Assembly: GCA_965153455.1 (NCBI GenBank)
Contig: OZ234498.1
Location: 14,818,001 to 14,882,000 of the forward strand
Length of the DNA: 64,000 bases
Source: Sphagnum compactum
Taxonomy: Eukaryota; Bryophyta; Sphagnopsida; Sphagnales
Reading direction: 5' to 3'
Shown: in pieces, positions 41,891 to 55,010 of the stretch
Layout of the letters: each line of letters begins with the position of its first letter
Numbering within the stretch: position 1 is the stretch's first letter
Position numbers and translations under genes: made by a program
Notes under the pieces: model-generated
Seen by the model: the letters and a program-made list of their open reading frames with translations, nothing else
Database searches by the model: none
What the model was told of the DNA's origin: nothing

Positions 41891-44800
41891 ATTCTGATCC
41901 TATTCTATTTCTGTTGGCACACATGTGTAGCGGAAACAAAATGTGAACAGAAGAGAAGTCCAAAGCATTTGTAGTCTTTCCCAGCTAAAAGAAAACATAC
42001 TACACTACACACATATTATCTTCACCAAGATCCTTTCTCACATCTTCAAACAAAAACTATGGTACTTCCCTGTTCAGCAAAAACTTGCAACACTTCATAT
42101 AGAAGCACCCCTAGCCGCTCCATAAACTGAATCCTTCAAAAAAACCAACTCAAAAGCTCCATCTTCCTCTTGCGATGATGAGCAACAATCCAAACTTCAA
42201 ACGCCAAACGTCGTTTCCACAAATTTAGAAGCCACACAATAACTTGTAACAAACAAAAAAATAGAAGGCAAAACACTCAAAGACCAGTAGTAACACCTTC
42301 ATCATCAATCAACACCCATCACCCACTGTCTATTTGTTGTGTACTGCTTCGACAGTTGATGGCGTTGTGCCATCCCTTAGGGTTTCATCTACCCCTCTTT
42401 TTCATCACAATGTTTGGGGAGGATGAATTGAGTGGTGAGTTTTCATGATAGTAATTTGAGGTTCATGTTGTTTCCATTGTTTGGACACTTTTGTTGGGCC
42501 TTTTCGTGCTTCTATGGCTTTCAAAAGAATGTCTCTTGTTCTTTGTTAAGCATTGGTGCTAAGAAAAAAATCAAAACAAAATATTGTGATTACCTTCTGT
42601 GTGCAATCACCTTTTTTTTCATGCTTTTATAAACAACTCAAGAACAATTGATGGCTTTTTTTTTCTCTATACCATTAGTGGCAAAAAAAAAATACAAGAG
42701 GAACTTTTGTGAATATCTACTTGTTCTTGCTTTAGTAGCTTTCTCTATTTTTTCCGTCTATCTTAAAGATGTTTTTTTTGAGAAAAAGAATTGCCAAAGG
42801 AGGCTAGAAGATACCTCAAGATATAGTTTTCATTTCATCTCACAATGCCAAGGGGCAGGTTTTTTTTTGCTAATGATTGTAATGTTTATGGATTTCGTAC
42901 AAGTGACAATTTTTTGGGTGTGGAATTTTGCTGGAATGTTTTTTGAAATGTTGTTGCTAAATAGCGTTGCCACATTGAAGGGGTATTGCAATGCTTGCTA
43001 CTTCAAGTACTTGGTGTTAAAAGAAGAAATATTTTATTTCATTGGGCTATTGCAATCAATTTTGTTTCAAGGAAGAAGAAGAGGGTGGTTGAAACATATT
43101 AGGTTTTTGTGGTAGGTTTTTATTTTGAAGAAGAAAAAACAAGTGCAAGCTGTTTTCAAGCTTTGGGAGTTAATCTTATTGTTATGAGTTTTTCTTAATT
43201 GTCACGTTGTTGCAAGTTTTAGTTTTGTTGTTATGACAATTTTAATCTTTTTATTAGGGTTGGACGAGTTTAAGGTTGTGAAAGTTTTATTAGGGTTAGT
43301 TTTTTTTGGTTTGGAAATCATTTGGAGGTGGTGACCTACCTCATGTGTTGCATGCATCAAAGCCTTGGCAACCACAACAACCTTGGAAGTGATTTGAACT
43401 TCCTTTCAAATTGTTGGGTTGCTACGTTTATTTTCAACATTCTATGTATGATAGTGGGCCTATTATAATTCTTTGTTTATTTAATAGGTATCCATCACTT
43501 GTTGCCTCTTGGTAAATTGATGTGCTTTCTATTGCAGGACCATTGTAATTGCTAAAGGACTTAATGATAAAGTATGTTGGTGTTTAATTTGTAACAATTT
43601 CAAACAAAAGACCCATGCCATTTTTTCCTTTTAATTATATTCAAGTTTTTTCCATAAACATCATGGGAGAACCTTCAACAAAGGTAAAGTAACTTCTTTT
43701 GGTTTGAAATTCCAAGGAAGGTGGATGGGCTTGTAATAACAATTTGATCTACCTTGAGGAGAATTGATGATGAAGTAGTGCAATTTTCATGAGTTTGTGG
43801 GGGCAGAAGTTATTGAAGAAATTTTAGTTGTACTTCCCCAAAAATAATTCTCTGATTTATTAAAATGAAATCCTTAAATCATGAGTCAAAACATTCTCTA
43901 TTATGTACAATGTTCCCTGCTCTCAATTAAAACATTGAAGTATAATATGTAAACATTTTCTTATTTTGAATTCTTTATGTCTAATTTCTTCTTTTTATGC
44001 CTTTACAATTTTATTTGTCTTTTGTGTTAACAATTGCATAGGACTTTTTGAACAAGTCTTTTGTGGATGGTTTAAGTTGGTTAATTGTGAATGCAACTTA
44101 TAGCTAATAAGAGCAGGTGTTAAGGATGGTAAGTTATTATTGTTACATTGGTGAGCATGGCTTTATAAAATCTCAAATTGAATTGAAATTGTGAATTTTT
44201 TGAAATTTTATTTGGTATAGAAACAATGAATATTTCATTTGCAAGATTTTTTATGTTTATATGTAGAATGAAGTGTTTATGGCACAATGTCATTTGTATT
44301 TTATGTTGCATATGATATAACAACTTGACTATTAAACAATGTTAAATTGTGGTGGTAAGTTGTACAAACATGTTTGTAATTTGGTTCCTTTTTGTTTTGA
44401 ATGGTTGTTTAAACATTTTGTTTTTTTGAAACTTTTTAATTTTTGTGCAAATGTGGCATATTATTAGGATGATGTTGTGGGTAGTAGATGGATTAAACAA
44501 AGTTTGAAGAGAAGATAATGACCATGGCAAACTTTTGGGTGTCACTTGGCATTATGTTGAAGTTTTGAAAAGGAACATATTTTGAATGTTGATTTTGAAT
44601 GGTTTATGAATTTATCTATAATGTTGAATGTTCTAGAGTGTTCATTCTAGCCTTTCTAGAAGTTTTTAATTTAATGTTGTACAATTGCATGTTTACATAA
44701 ATGTTTGCTATAAAATTGCCATCTATTTATGAAAGGTTTTAATTTGGGGTTTAGTTAACTATGTCCTTGTAAGGTTTTTTTTACTATACAATTAAAAGTT

Positions 44801-45069
44801 TTTCGCCATGTAGTTTAATGTAAATTTTGTTCAAATCTTTTGACCTTTAGCTAAATCTACAACCTATAAGAATTTGGTGTCCTGTAATATAAATAGGTAT
44901 CTATTTGTAATGTGAACCCTAATCTTAAACTTGAGCCCTAGATTTTTATTAATAATATTGAAATACAATAAAAGGTTTTGAACTCTAAAACCAAAGGTTT
45001 GTGTATTTAGGTATAGAATAAGTAGGTATCAGATATGAAGAAATTAGCACTACTATTGGATTGTTGCAG
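41891..45069. other. T-rich intergenic sequence upstream of the RopGAP exons
   Basis: Frames at 42432-43115 are Phe/Leu-rich translations of T-rich DNA with no motif and are not called. No CRIB-coding exon (the H-x2-HVxF pattern) was found here, although the next exon begins at a splice acceptor and so expects an upstream exon. Confidence 0.45.
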
Positions 45070-46655
45070 GAATGAAAAGCCAGATCACCCATTCTGGCAC
45101 TATGCATTTTGTGGGAATGAGAGAGTATTTGGAGTGGCAGCCGAGGACATGGAATGTGGGTATGATTCTAGAGGGAATTCTGTCCCTTGTATTCTTCTTC
45201 GGATGCAGGAACGTCTTTATCAAACTGGAGCCTTGAAGGTCTGCATGGTTTTCTGTAAGCCCCCTTTTTATTTTGGTCTTTGTTTCCACTGCCTGTCACA
45301 ATGCACATCTATTTGGTTTTGTGTCTTTCTCAGGTGGATAGATCTCCAGTGTATTTTCCTTGATGTCTACCTGTGATATATTAGCATCCATTTGTTGGCA
45401 TTTCTTTCCTTAGACACATGATCAGAGTGTGCAGATGTGCAGACCATGTCTCCAGATGTCTTCCTCTCATGGTGTAGATGTCTACTCCAGTATTGCCCGT
45501 TTTGACTCTCCACAGTATTGCCCGTTTTGACTCTCCACAATACCCATCAGGCAGTTCTTGTTAGCTTTTAACTCTAGTTTCTGACCATTTTCTAAGAGCA
45601 GAAAAGCCTCCCTTTTTCTCATCTTGATCCTGCAGGTGGAAGGTATATTTAGAATCAATCCAGAGATTACTCTTGAGGAAAGTATACGGGATCAACTCAA
45701 AAGGGGGATTGTACCTGCAAATGTCGATTGCCATTGCCTTGCGGGTCTCATCAAGGTGCCTACTAGAGTTTGGTTTTTTGCTTGCTCTATTGAGTTCAAT
45801 GGTGAATGGTTGTTGTCAGTAAGGTGTCTTCCAACAGGTGCCACATTCCATGTGGATGATAGTTTCTCTCTATCTTGGAATTGTCAACAAGATGGTAGGG
45901 TTGGTATATGTGAAATCTAGAACCACAAGTGCAGAACCACACAAATTTCTATCAAGTCTGCAGATATAGAACTGAGAAGTTTTAATAACTCTTTAAATGC
46001 AGGCATGGTTCCGTGAGCTTCCGGAAGCCATACTGGATATATTGACACCAGAGCAAGTGGCAGATTGCCAGAACGAAGAAGATTGTACCGCCCTTTTGAA
46101 ACTATTGCCACCCATGAAAGCTTCTCTGCTTGATTGGGCTGTAAATCTGATGACTGATGTCACCCAAGAAAAACACATGAATATGATGAATGCACGGAAC
46201 ATTGCCATGGTTTTTGCTCCCAACATGACCCAGGTTTGTTCTTTTTTTGGCATCCTGAAGTGCAGACTGCCATGTCTAAATGCCGCTTGCAACCCCATAA
46301 CTTTGTGCAAGATTTGATCATTTTATGTTCATTTGTGGAAGTTTGATCATAGCAAGTGTAACAGGCAATGAGGTAGTGATTCCAGTTTTACTCTCGTACA
46401 TCTGTGCTTCAATGTTCAGGTTTCCTTTCAACCGACTTTCTGAGTTCTTCCTCTAAATGATACCAGGTTGATGATGTATGTCACTGTTTTGTTCAGGTGG
46501 GAGATGCAATGACAGCATTATTGCATGTAGTTGAAGTGATGAAATTCCTTGAAATGCTAATTTTAAGGAATTTGAGGAAGCGGGTAGAGGTGGCTGCATC
46601 AAATTTGCAACAAGCTAGTTCATTGGACTTTGATGTTGGACCTAATGTTCTCAAG
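45070..46655 (+). CDS. Rho-of-plants GTPase-activating protein (RopGAP), RhoGAP-domain exons
   Basis: Four exons join in consistent phase: 45070-45238, 45636-45755, 46003-46233 and 46497-46655, each bounded by GT-AG. The product includes VFGVAAEDMECGYDSRGNSV, then VEGIFRINPEITLEES with the arginine finger in GIFRIN. Next come HCLAGLIKAWFRELPEAILD, ALLKLLPPMKASLLDWAVNL and NARNIAMVFAPNMTQVGDAM. This is a full RhoGAP domain, which speeds GTP hydrolysis by ROP GTPases at the plasma membrane. RopGAPs normally carry a CRIB motif just before it; no CRIB exon is visible, and the first exon starts at an acceptor (TTGTTGCAG). After 46655 (donor GTTAAT) I find no further exon; the frame otherwise reads to a stop at 46730. 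It may be a true gene with distant end exons or a 5'- and 3'-truncated copy. Confidence 0.85.
45489..45538 (+). repeat. Perfect 25-bp tandem duplication in RopGAP intron 1
   Basis: AGTATTGCCCGTTTTGACTC plus CTCCAC... occurs twice back to back (45489-45513 and 45514-45538) without a mismatch, so it is recent. Confidence 0.9.
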
Positions 46656-46730
46656 GTTAATCTTAAACCTAAATCTAACTTTTTATTAAAGAACCAGCAT
46701 GAAAAAATAAGTAAAAAAAATATCCCTTGA

Positions 46731-48339
46731 CATTGTAATCCTTTATTTTTGATATAAATGTACGAAAATAAATTCAAAATCTCTTCATGAAACCATTATG
46801 CACTTCATTAAGTTTATAGTAAGTTTTTAAAAAATTATTGTCAAAAAAAATGTAATAAATAGGTTTTTAATTAACTAGGTAAAATGTGCTAAAACTTATT
46901 TTTTATTAAAGATTTGGCAAAATATGGCTTTTACTATGCAAAAGCTTGAAATAATTTATATATTTTAGTGTACCAAAAAAATATTTAAACCTTGTTTTCA
47001 TTTATTTGAAATAAATTCGGGACATAAATTTCACTAAAAGGATTTATGTCCTTTGTAACCAAGAAATCAATGACTAGATGTTCTAAACAACTACATAATT
47101 AACTATAGTCATATTATATTATTTCAAATCTTATGTGGAAAAAATTATAGTCATATATTAATGGTGCATTTGACTAATAGATGATGATGTGATAATAAGA
47201 AGGATGACATCATTTTTTCATTGCAAGTTTTCATCCATATGGCATCCATGACTAATGACAAAATGATATGGATGTTCAAGATATCATTTGAAAATGTGAC
47301 TAGGATATAAATTCAGTTCAAATATGACTAAAGAATAATTATGCAAATGATGTGAATAAAATGATGTGTCATTACATAAACAATGTGGTCATATAATTAT
47401 TTTACAATGATTCAAATTGACTATCAATAATTGAATATGAATATAAATAGACATAATGAACTACAACATGTAAAGAACTAATTTTGATTAATATTATACA
47501 TATAGATAATATAAGAACCTTTATTACATTTTTTTTTTGATATATGATCCATTTCAATTATTCAATGTGAATAAATTAGATATTATACATTGAAATAAAT
47601 TTTAATGGTAAAATTATTATATATTATAAATAATTTCTAAAAATAAAATAAAAGTTTAAGATGTGGAAAATATAAAATTTATTTTTACATTAAATTTGAT
47701 CATCAATTTAAATAAAAATTTAAATATTAAATGTATAAAATAAATAAATTTATTTCACATGTGTAAAATAAATTATTACACAATTATATTAGATTATATG
47801 TGTAAAAATGAATAAAATATATAAATTCAGAAAATAAGTTAAAATTTAAGTATTTATTATTTTTATTCAAATTAAATTAAAATATTTAGATTAAATTCAT
47901 ACATCATATTCAATATGATTTTTATATATAATCAGTTTATGATTCATTTATAAATATTTTATGTGGATAAATTATATAATATAAATTCCTAAATCGAATG
48001 AAGGTTCAACATATGAAAAATATATTTTATTTATCCAAATATCAGCCACAAAGGTTTTTCTGTTTACAAATCATGTATTTGAATTTATTTTTCCAAAGAA
48101 TGGTCATTGAAATGTTATTCAATAATAAAATTCAAATAATTTCCTTTTGAAATGAATGTAAGTTTTTTTTTAATTACATAATTGTGTAAATTATCAAAAG
48201 AAATTTATGAATAAAACTTTTAATTTTTTCATTTGAACAAATTATCAACAATATATGAATGATCAAATTTGAGGTTTTGTGTAATGTTTAAATGAAATAT
48301 GTGTAAATAGAATAAACACTAACCTATTTAGACAACAAG
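46731..48339. other. Very AT-rich sequence, decayed repeats
   Basis: Repeated GACTA/TAGTC words between 47060 and 47460 resemble subterminal arrays of CACTA elements, but no clear terminus was found on this side. CATTAGTAGAAAATTTC on the minus strand at 48878-48894 could be a decayed right end. There are no genes. Confidence 0.35.
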
Positions 48340-48440
48340 TGGGGTGGCTTGGTGGTAAAGGAGTTGAATTCCATTCATGGGGTCCAAGGATCAAACTTTG
48401 CAAATGACATTTGTTGTGGTCAACATTGACAAAATTGATT
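48340..48440 (+). repeat. tRNA-like SINE head candidate
   Basis: TGGCTTGGTGG at 48345-48355 fits a Pol III A box, and AGGATCAAAC at 48387-48396 is a decayed B box. The spacing suits a tRNA-derived head. A body follows without an obvious tail. It is not a functional tRNA. Confidence 0.4.
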
Positions 48441-48503
48441 GAATATTTTGTACCTACCTAGACTACCTAGGTTAAGTAGTTACCTAGGCAAGCCTAAATA
48501 GGT

Positions 48504-48536
48504 TAATTTAGGTGGTCTATTTAGCCACCTAAATTA
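48504..48536. repeat. 12-bp perfect inverted repeat (hairpin)
   Basis: TAATTTAGGTGG (48504-48515) and CCACCTAAATTA (48525-48536) are perfect complements around a 9-base spacer. Similar CCTAGG, ACCTA and TTTAGGTGG words surround it and recur near 52130 and 61000. Confidence 0.6.
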
Positions 48537-48540
48537 GCTG

Positions 48541-51500
48541 TTAATTTAGCTTAGGTGGTGACAAGTGTCAACAATTGATAGGATGAAAAATAATGAAATT
48601 TAAAATAACTAAAATAAAAAATATCTTACTATTTATAATATATAAAAAATTATTATAAATTTAAAAAAATTATAAAAAGTGTCAACAATATAAAAAGTGA
48701 CAAACTTATCACTAATGACTTCACATATATCCTTTTGATTAATATATGATATCGCCTCATCATGTTCTAAATGACTATTGTTCCAAACCACTCGTTTGTA
48801 ATGATTTTAGGCCTATTAGTCATTTTTGTTTTTAATGATTAGAATACTAGCCATAAACTTAGTCATATATTTGAAATTTTCTACTAATGTTTGCATTTAC
48901 TTGCATTTTCAAATTTTTATTTAAATGCATGTTAAAAACATAAAACAAAATGTTATTATTTTAAAATAAAAAATCATCTTCATATTGATAATTAAATTGG
49001 AAAATATTTCAATTATATATACATACTTCATGATTACTTTCATTCTGAAAAACAAGGATCACATATTAGTTTATTTTAACATGCATGCACCCATTAATAT
49101 TGATGAAATTTATAATGCAAGGTTTTAAGTCTAAACCTTGAAACCTAAACCATGCCCTTGAAATTTTATATAATGATGGCTTTGACAAAGATGTGTGCCC
49201 ATTTGTTTGTGAAATGTTTTTTGTAGAATGTCATTTTGTTTCTAAAATGTTTTGTAATTTGTGACTGCTTTCTAAATTTTGAGGTTCTTTTTTATAGTGA
49301 AGGTTCTAGATTCTTTTTCTTTGCATAATGGATAGTTGTGATGTTTTGCTTTTTGTTATTTATCCTTTGTTTGTTTTTGCTTTAGTTATGTCTATTTATC
49401 TTTTTTTGCTTGTTTATGCAACATTTGAGTTGTGGTTTGTGAAAAATGTTGACTATTTTGTTTTAAGTTTCATTATGTACATTTTGTTATTTTTTGTCTT
49501 GTGTGTTTTGTTGTGGATTTTGGTGTAGGTGTTTTAGGTTTTATTATTGTATGCCATATATCCATAATAGTCAGAACAAGTTTTGTTTGTTCATTTGTGG
49601 TACAAGTTGGTTTTGGTTGGTTTGTTTGTTATTGTTTTTACTTTGTATATTTTGTTTGTCATTTTTATTTTTGTACATAGCACTTGATGGTAAAGATTAT
49701 TGCTCGCTCAAACAAGAAAAGAGCAATAGTTGCTTTTGTTTTAATTTCCATGTAATTGATATACAAGAAAAAATGTTGAAAAAATGTTTCAAGGGTTATA
49801 TAGTAAGCCAATATGGATCATATGATGTCATAGGTAATGCCCATACAAGTTCATACACCATAATCTTACAAATAAGGTTGGCTTCATTAGCATAATGTTG
49901 ACTACAAGGTATGTTTTTGTTAGTACCTCTTCACTTCATCTCAATGTTGGCTCATTCATTTTACTGTTATATTCTAAAATAAATTTGAAAGAGTTGATTG
50001 GTCATTTGTTTTGAAGGTTGGGGCAACAACATTGATTGAGTAAATTGATCATTCTTGCTTGATTTGCATTTTGTTGCTATTCACTCAATTCAAAATTTTA
50101 TCTAATGACAAGACTTGTAGGAACTTGGAATAATAAACTTGTTGTTATTGGCATACATATGGGAGGTCCTCAAAGGGCTTCATTTTGGTGGTTGTTAATG
50201 GCCTAGGGTTTAATGACACATAGGCATTATCATTTTTTCTAGGACTCCACCAGAGTATGTTGGTTCATTGAAATTTACAATGCTAGAAGACTTACAACTC
50301 TTCTAGTTAAAAATGTTGTTATTTCTTTGTTCAACAAATGACTTTTTGATAAAATTTTCAACCATTTTGATGATCCTTGTCCTTGTTGATGCTACTTGGG
50401 GCATATTGATGGAAGTCCTTAACAAACATACTAAAGGGTAAGATTTTACAGTCAATTTTGAGATTTGTTTAATTTAATTACCTTTCTTTTGGTTTGTTTA
50501 TTTTTGGTCATATTGTGTTCTATAAAATTTTTGATGAATTTTTTTGTGTAGATTGTTAACAAGTTGGTAATTCCAATTGGAGCTACTTGTTTTCAAAATG
50601 TGTGTGGATGTTGTCACCTCCCATTTATGACAATTAGGATTAATGGTCACTATTGTTACAACTATAAAAAACATAATTACAATTGAAAGTCTAACTTGCA
50701 TTTCTTGCAAAATCAAACAATCTACATTAGTGATGAGTTTGAATGTGTTTTTTCTAGCTCTTAGATTGAGTGATTGCTTAGTCATGAATCGATCAACCCT
50801 TAAGACTTTATATAGAAGCAAGGTTTTTCCTATGGTTATTCCAAGATAAGAACATGGAAGGTAGACTCATCTTGAGTCCTACAATTGAAATTATTGGTTT
50901 TTCAACTTTGAAGAAAGATGAGAGAAAAATAAAAAAGTGCAAAAGCACCTTCTAATTAGAATGCATATAATCTTAGGTTTTTAGTTTAATTTGTTGAAAT
51001 CAAGCTTGCTAGGAGTAATTCTTTGTGCATAAGATACTCTATGTGCATATCATGTTTGGAAGTTATTACTTATGACATTTGGTTTGGAAGCAAAATTGGT
51101 TTTGATTACATGTAACTTGTACAATCTACCTTGTACATACATGTACATATGATACTTGGAATTCTATATACATAAAATAGTTAGAATTTGTTGCTTGTGA
51201 CATTTGTTTTGGAGATAACATTGATTTTGAATACATTTTTGTATATTTTTGGACAAGAACATCATTTTTGAATTACACATATTATATATGTACATGATCT
51301 ATTGGAGGAGGCAAGTGAAAACACACTATAGAGGGGTTAACTTGGGCAATTTCATGACATGTGCATAAAGTATACACTACTTCTAAAATGTTTTATGTCT
51401 AATTTTGGGTTTCACGTTTGGTGTTTGGCCTTATATTTTGATTTTCACAAAGTTAATGTTATTTGAAAAAAGAAATAAATTTAAAATATTTAATTCAAGG

Positions 51501-51691
51501 AATAATGGGTATATTTATGGTATATGCAATATAATAGAACAAGTTTTTTTGTTTTAAACATCATTAGGTTTTGGTTTGAATTAATCAACCAAAAAAGTTT
51601 GAAATGGAATTTTTAAAAATGAACCACTTCACATTTATGGACATCTTCCATTTGAAAGTGATTGTTTGTCCAAAATTTAATTTACCACATA
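48541..51691. other. AT-rich sequence without recognised genes
   Basis: The frames at 49328-49895 are T-rich Phe/Leu/Val strings and not convincing genes. I found no domain in any frame. Confidence 0.4.
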
Positions 51692-52060
51692 CACTAGTAG
51701 AAAAATGTCATTTGCAACTAGATTTTAGTTACAAGCGACACTTGCAACTAAAGATAAACCTAGCAGCAAATGACAAGTTGCTAACGACACTAGTTGTAAA
51801 TGACAAATGAAATGTTTGTTTTGTAGAATACGAATATGACGACTTTATACATGTATCCAAAGATGAATTCATGCAACTACACTTGCGATTACAATGCACA
51901 CCAATAGTTTGTTCACACGTGATAACCTAAGAATGTGACATGTGGCATCATTTGGATTTTTCAAAATATTTTGCCAAATTTTTTTTTTTCAACCATCTTA
52001 TTAAAGCAACTAGAATGCACCATGTGGTAGCCTAAAATTGTGCCACGTGACAACTTAAGA
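51692..52060. mobile_element. CACTA-like transposon end
   Basis: CACTAGTAGAAAAATGTC at 51692 fits an En/Spm terminus. The next 120 bases carry repeated subterminal words in both orientations (TTTGCAACTAGA, GTTACAAGC, CTTGCAACTAAAG, TAGTTGTAAATGAC). Further right, CACGTGATAACC and CATGTGGCATC words match those beside the CACTA-like end at 6904. No opposite end was paired. Confidence 0.5.
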
Positions 52061-54579
52061 TTGCCTTATAATCATTTAGGGTTAGTTTAGGGTTGGACCA
52101 TTTATGATAGGCCATGTGGCACTTAAATTAAGCCTAGGCCACCTAGCCATAGATTTAGCTTAGGTAAGTAAGGTCTTAGGTCTAGGTCTAAAACTTTCAC
52201 AACAATATCCTATTTTATTTTAAATTTAACCTTTTAGGTGGAGCCTATGTGATTAGCTCTTCCCATATGGCAATTGAAAAAAATGAATATGTTTATTACA
52301 CCAAACCAACCTACTTAAATATTTTGTAATCTTGAAAGGGAACATAATCAATATGGTATAAAATTTTAGTTGTAGGTTAGTCACATAATTATAACTTAAT
52401 TACAACTATTCCCTAGCACATATTATTAGCTAGGTATCATAGGTTCTAACTAAGTAATTATTTAAATAGTACTTACTTTAAATACATGTTTAGATAACCT
52501 CTAAACAATTATTTATTTTAGTTAACTATTTAGATAGTCTCTAAATAATTATTTAAATAGCCTATTAAGTAGTTAATGGGTATGTATGTAGGTACTTAAT
52601 AAAGAGGTATGATGCACATAATAAGAAAGTAGGTAGGTAGATATATATGTATAGGTACGTATGTATTATTAAATAATCTATATGTGTAACTACTAAATAG
52701 CATGCGTACATTATGTAACTATAATGTGACTATCTTAGTTACTTGTGTAATTAGACATATATACAATGTTGTAAAAAATACAAAGACATCATGAAAAATC
52801 AACCTATTGGAAAGATGAAATAGGTCATAGGTGAAACCTAGTTGAAAGGAAGACCAAAATCCATCCAAGTTTGAAAAGTAGTTGCATAGGCAACCATTCG
52901 TAATCGTAGGCAACATTTAATCACATAGGGAATGGTCACAACCAACAAGATTTCTATTCGTGGTCATATTTATGGTCATCACCTTGAAAAGAACCCATTT
53001 GTGATATTATACTTGTCAAACTCTTCACATGATTCACAAACTTATTCAAATCATATAGAGTCACAATGATTAATAAAATCTAAAATTTTCATAAAAATAA
53101 TAAATTATTTCAATCATTTCTTGAATTTATTTATAATTTTTAACATGTTATGACATAAGGCAAAATTGTGCAAATATATTTTAACATCACATCATATGAA
53201 ACAAAAAAAATCTAATTTCTTTGGCATTTGAATTCTTTGGGTTTGGACCTACCATAGTGTGCAAAATCATTATGAAAAAATCCTTCATAATAATGACATG
53301 GTTGAAGTTCAAACATGGTACCCTTGAAAAATAGTACAATGTGACATCAATTTTGACCTCCCCACAATGTGCTTTCACCCAAGCAATTTGGTGGTGGCAA
53401 GTTGTGCATTTCATATTTTGAAATCTAAACTTGTATATTGGATAACTTGAATTTATAACTTGGTTGGAAAAACTCATTCTCATGAAACTTGATTTGGAAA
53501 AGCTCACTCTTAGGAAACTTGAACTTATAAGTTGATTTTAATATCTAAGGAAACTTGCTATTGGGAATTTTAAAACTTGAAATTTGAATCTTGAGGTTTT
53601 TTTTCCTTGCAAGGGCTAAATTGATGTGTCTATGGGATTTTTCTTTAAAATATCTCATTTAATATACAAGATTTATATCACATTAATCTTTTATAATATA
53701 ATACATAAATTTGACTAAGAAATATACTACATTAAAAGCCATAGATTTACATGTTTCATTATAAACATAACTAGTATAATCCAATTGAAAGTTGTAAATA
53801 CAAATTTGAATATCAATACCAGTAAAGTAATAATAGAAAAATATTTTAAAATATTGAAAGTTGAAAAATAACATATAAACATAAAATTTTGAAATCAAAT
53901 TTTTAGTTTGAACTAAAAATATTTTAGTAATAGCAATATACATAATAAAGATCAAAAATAAATTTAAAAATTGAAATACCAATTATTAATTTCTAGATTG
54001 GGAGAGCCCAAAATAGTTTATAAATATTAAGTAATAGGAAAAATATGAAACATAATTATAGATATTAAAATTGAAATTTTATCCTTTAAAGAATTTCAAG
54101 GTTTTAAATTGAAGAAATTTTTATTAAGAAATAAATAATTAAAAATATTATTTGGAAAAATATTCAAATAAAGTATCAAATATTATAATACAAAAAATAT
54201 TAGTAAATATTGAAATTAATTCGTTTAATTTTGAAGTTACATATTGATGTTGTAAGTTGTATTGCAAGAACTAAATACTACTAAGAAATTTTAGATTTGA
54301 AATTTATTCAAATTAACCCTAAACACAAAGTCCTAATTATATCATAATTTTGAATTACATTTTACACAAATAAATAATAAATCAAAAGTTAAAATTCACA
54401 ACTTGATTCACAATATATAAATGTTGAATTGTACTAATATTGTACAATTTGAAATAATTTGTTTTTATTATGCACATTGCTTTTGAACTTTATTTTTGTT
54501 TTCATTTTCACTCCATCTTATATAAATAAATAAAAATTAAAAAATCCTATTAAATTAAATTGGTTTGCAACAATTTTTT
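52061..54579. other. AT-rich sequence without recognised genes
   Basis: TAGGTAGGTAG and related ACCTACCTA words occur near 52560-52640. Otherwise this is decayed AT-rich DNA. Confidence 0.4.
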
Positions 54580-54784
54580 AATATATATTATAACATGGGT
54601 GATCGTTTATTTGATGCAAAAACATTATATTTATTGAATACTCAATGAATTTTTAAACGATACGAAGATAGAATATATCAAAGGGAATAATGTTTAACTT
54701 TTGGTAGACCTAAAGCCTTAAATGTTGTGAATGAGAATTAAATTTTGAATTTTTACATCATTTGCATTGTAACCAAGCAAATGA

Positions 54785-55010
54785 TGAAGAGATTTATATA
54801 CAAAAAATTTCAATATTTACATTAGATGGTGGATTGTGGGGTGATTTCATTATTATCTATTGGATAACCTAATACTTGCAATGGCCCATTCATGCTTGGA
54901 ATAAGAATAATGGTCAAATAATGATGTAAGATGGACAACAAAATGGATCAACAACTTTAAACCTATATATATGGTAATAGCCATTTTAAACATGTTGACA
55001 TATGTTATCA
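54785..55010 (+). pseudogene. Helentron OTU-like protease remnant
   Basis: The frame reads EEIYIQKISIFTLDGGLWGD, then (after a stop) YLQWPIHAWNKNNGQIMM and, further on, YGNSHFKHVDICYQIKN. GxWGD, a PIHIWN-like strand and the final HF with a nearby His are the C-terminal half of OTU cysteine proteases. The catalytic Cys part (DGDCLF) was not recognisable upstream. Confidence 0.55.

Noticed and set aside
42432-43115. Two plus-strand open frames of 66 and 155 codons
   Set aside because: They are Phe/Leu/Lys-rich readings of T- and A-rich DNA with no motif, no splice context and no coding-like composition.
45624-45920. Reading the RopGAP second exon through to 45920 as one frame
   Set aside because: The part after 45755 lacks GAP homology and the donor at 45756 joins cleanly in phase to 46003; the read-through is intron.
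14830-48440. Functional tRNA genes at the two B-box sites (14.8 and 48.3 kb)
   Set aside because: Neither folds into a cloverleaf with a normal D and anticodon arm; both are better explained as SINE heads or relics.
49328-49895. Overlapping plus-strand frames rich in Phe, Leu, Val and Cys
   Set aside because: They follow directly from T-rich sequence; no family resemblance.
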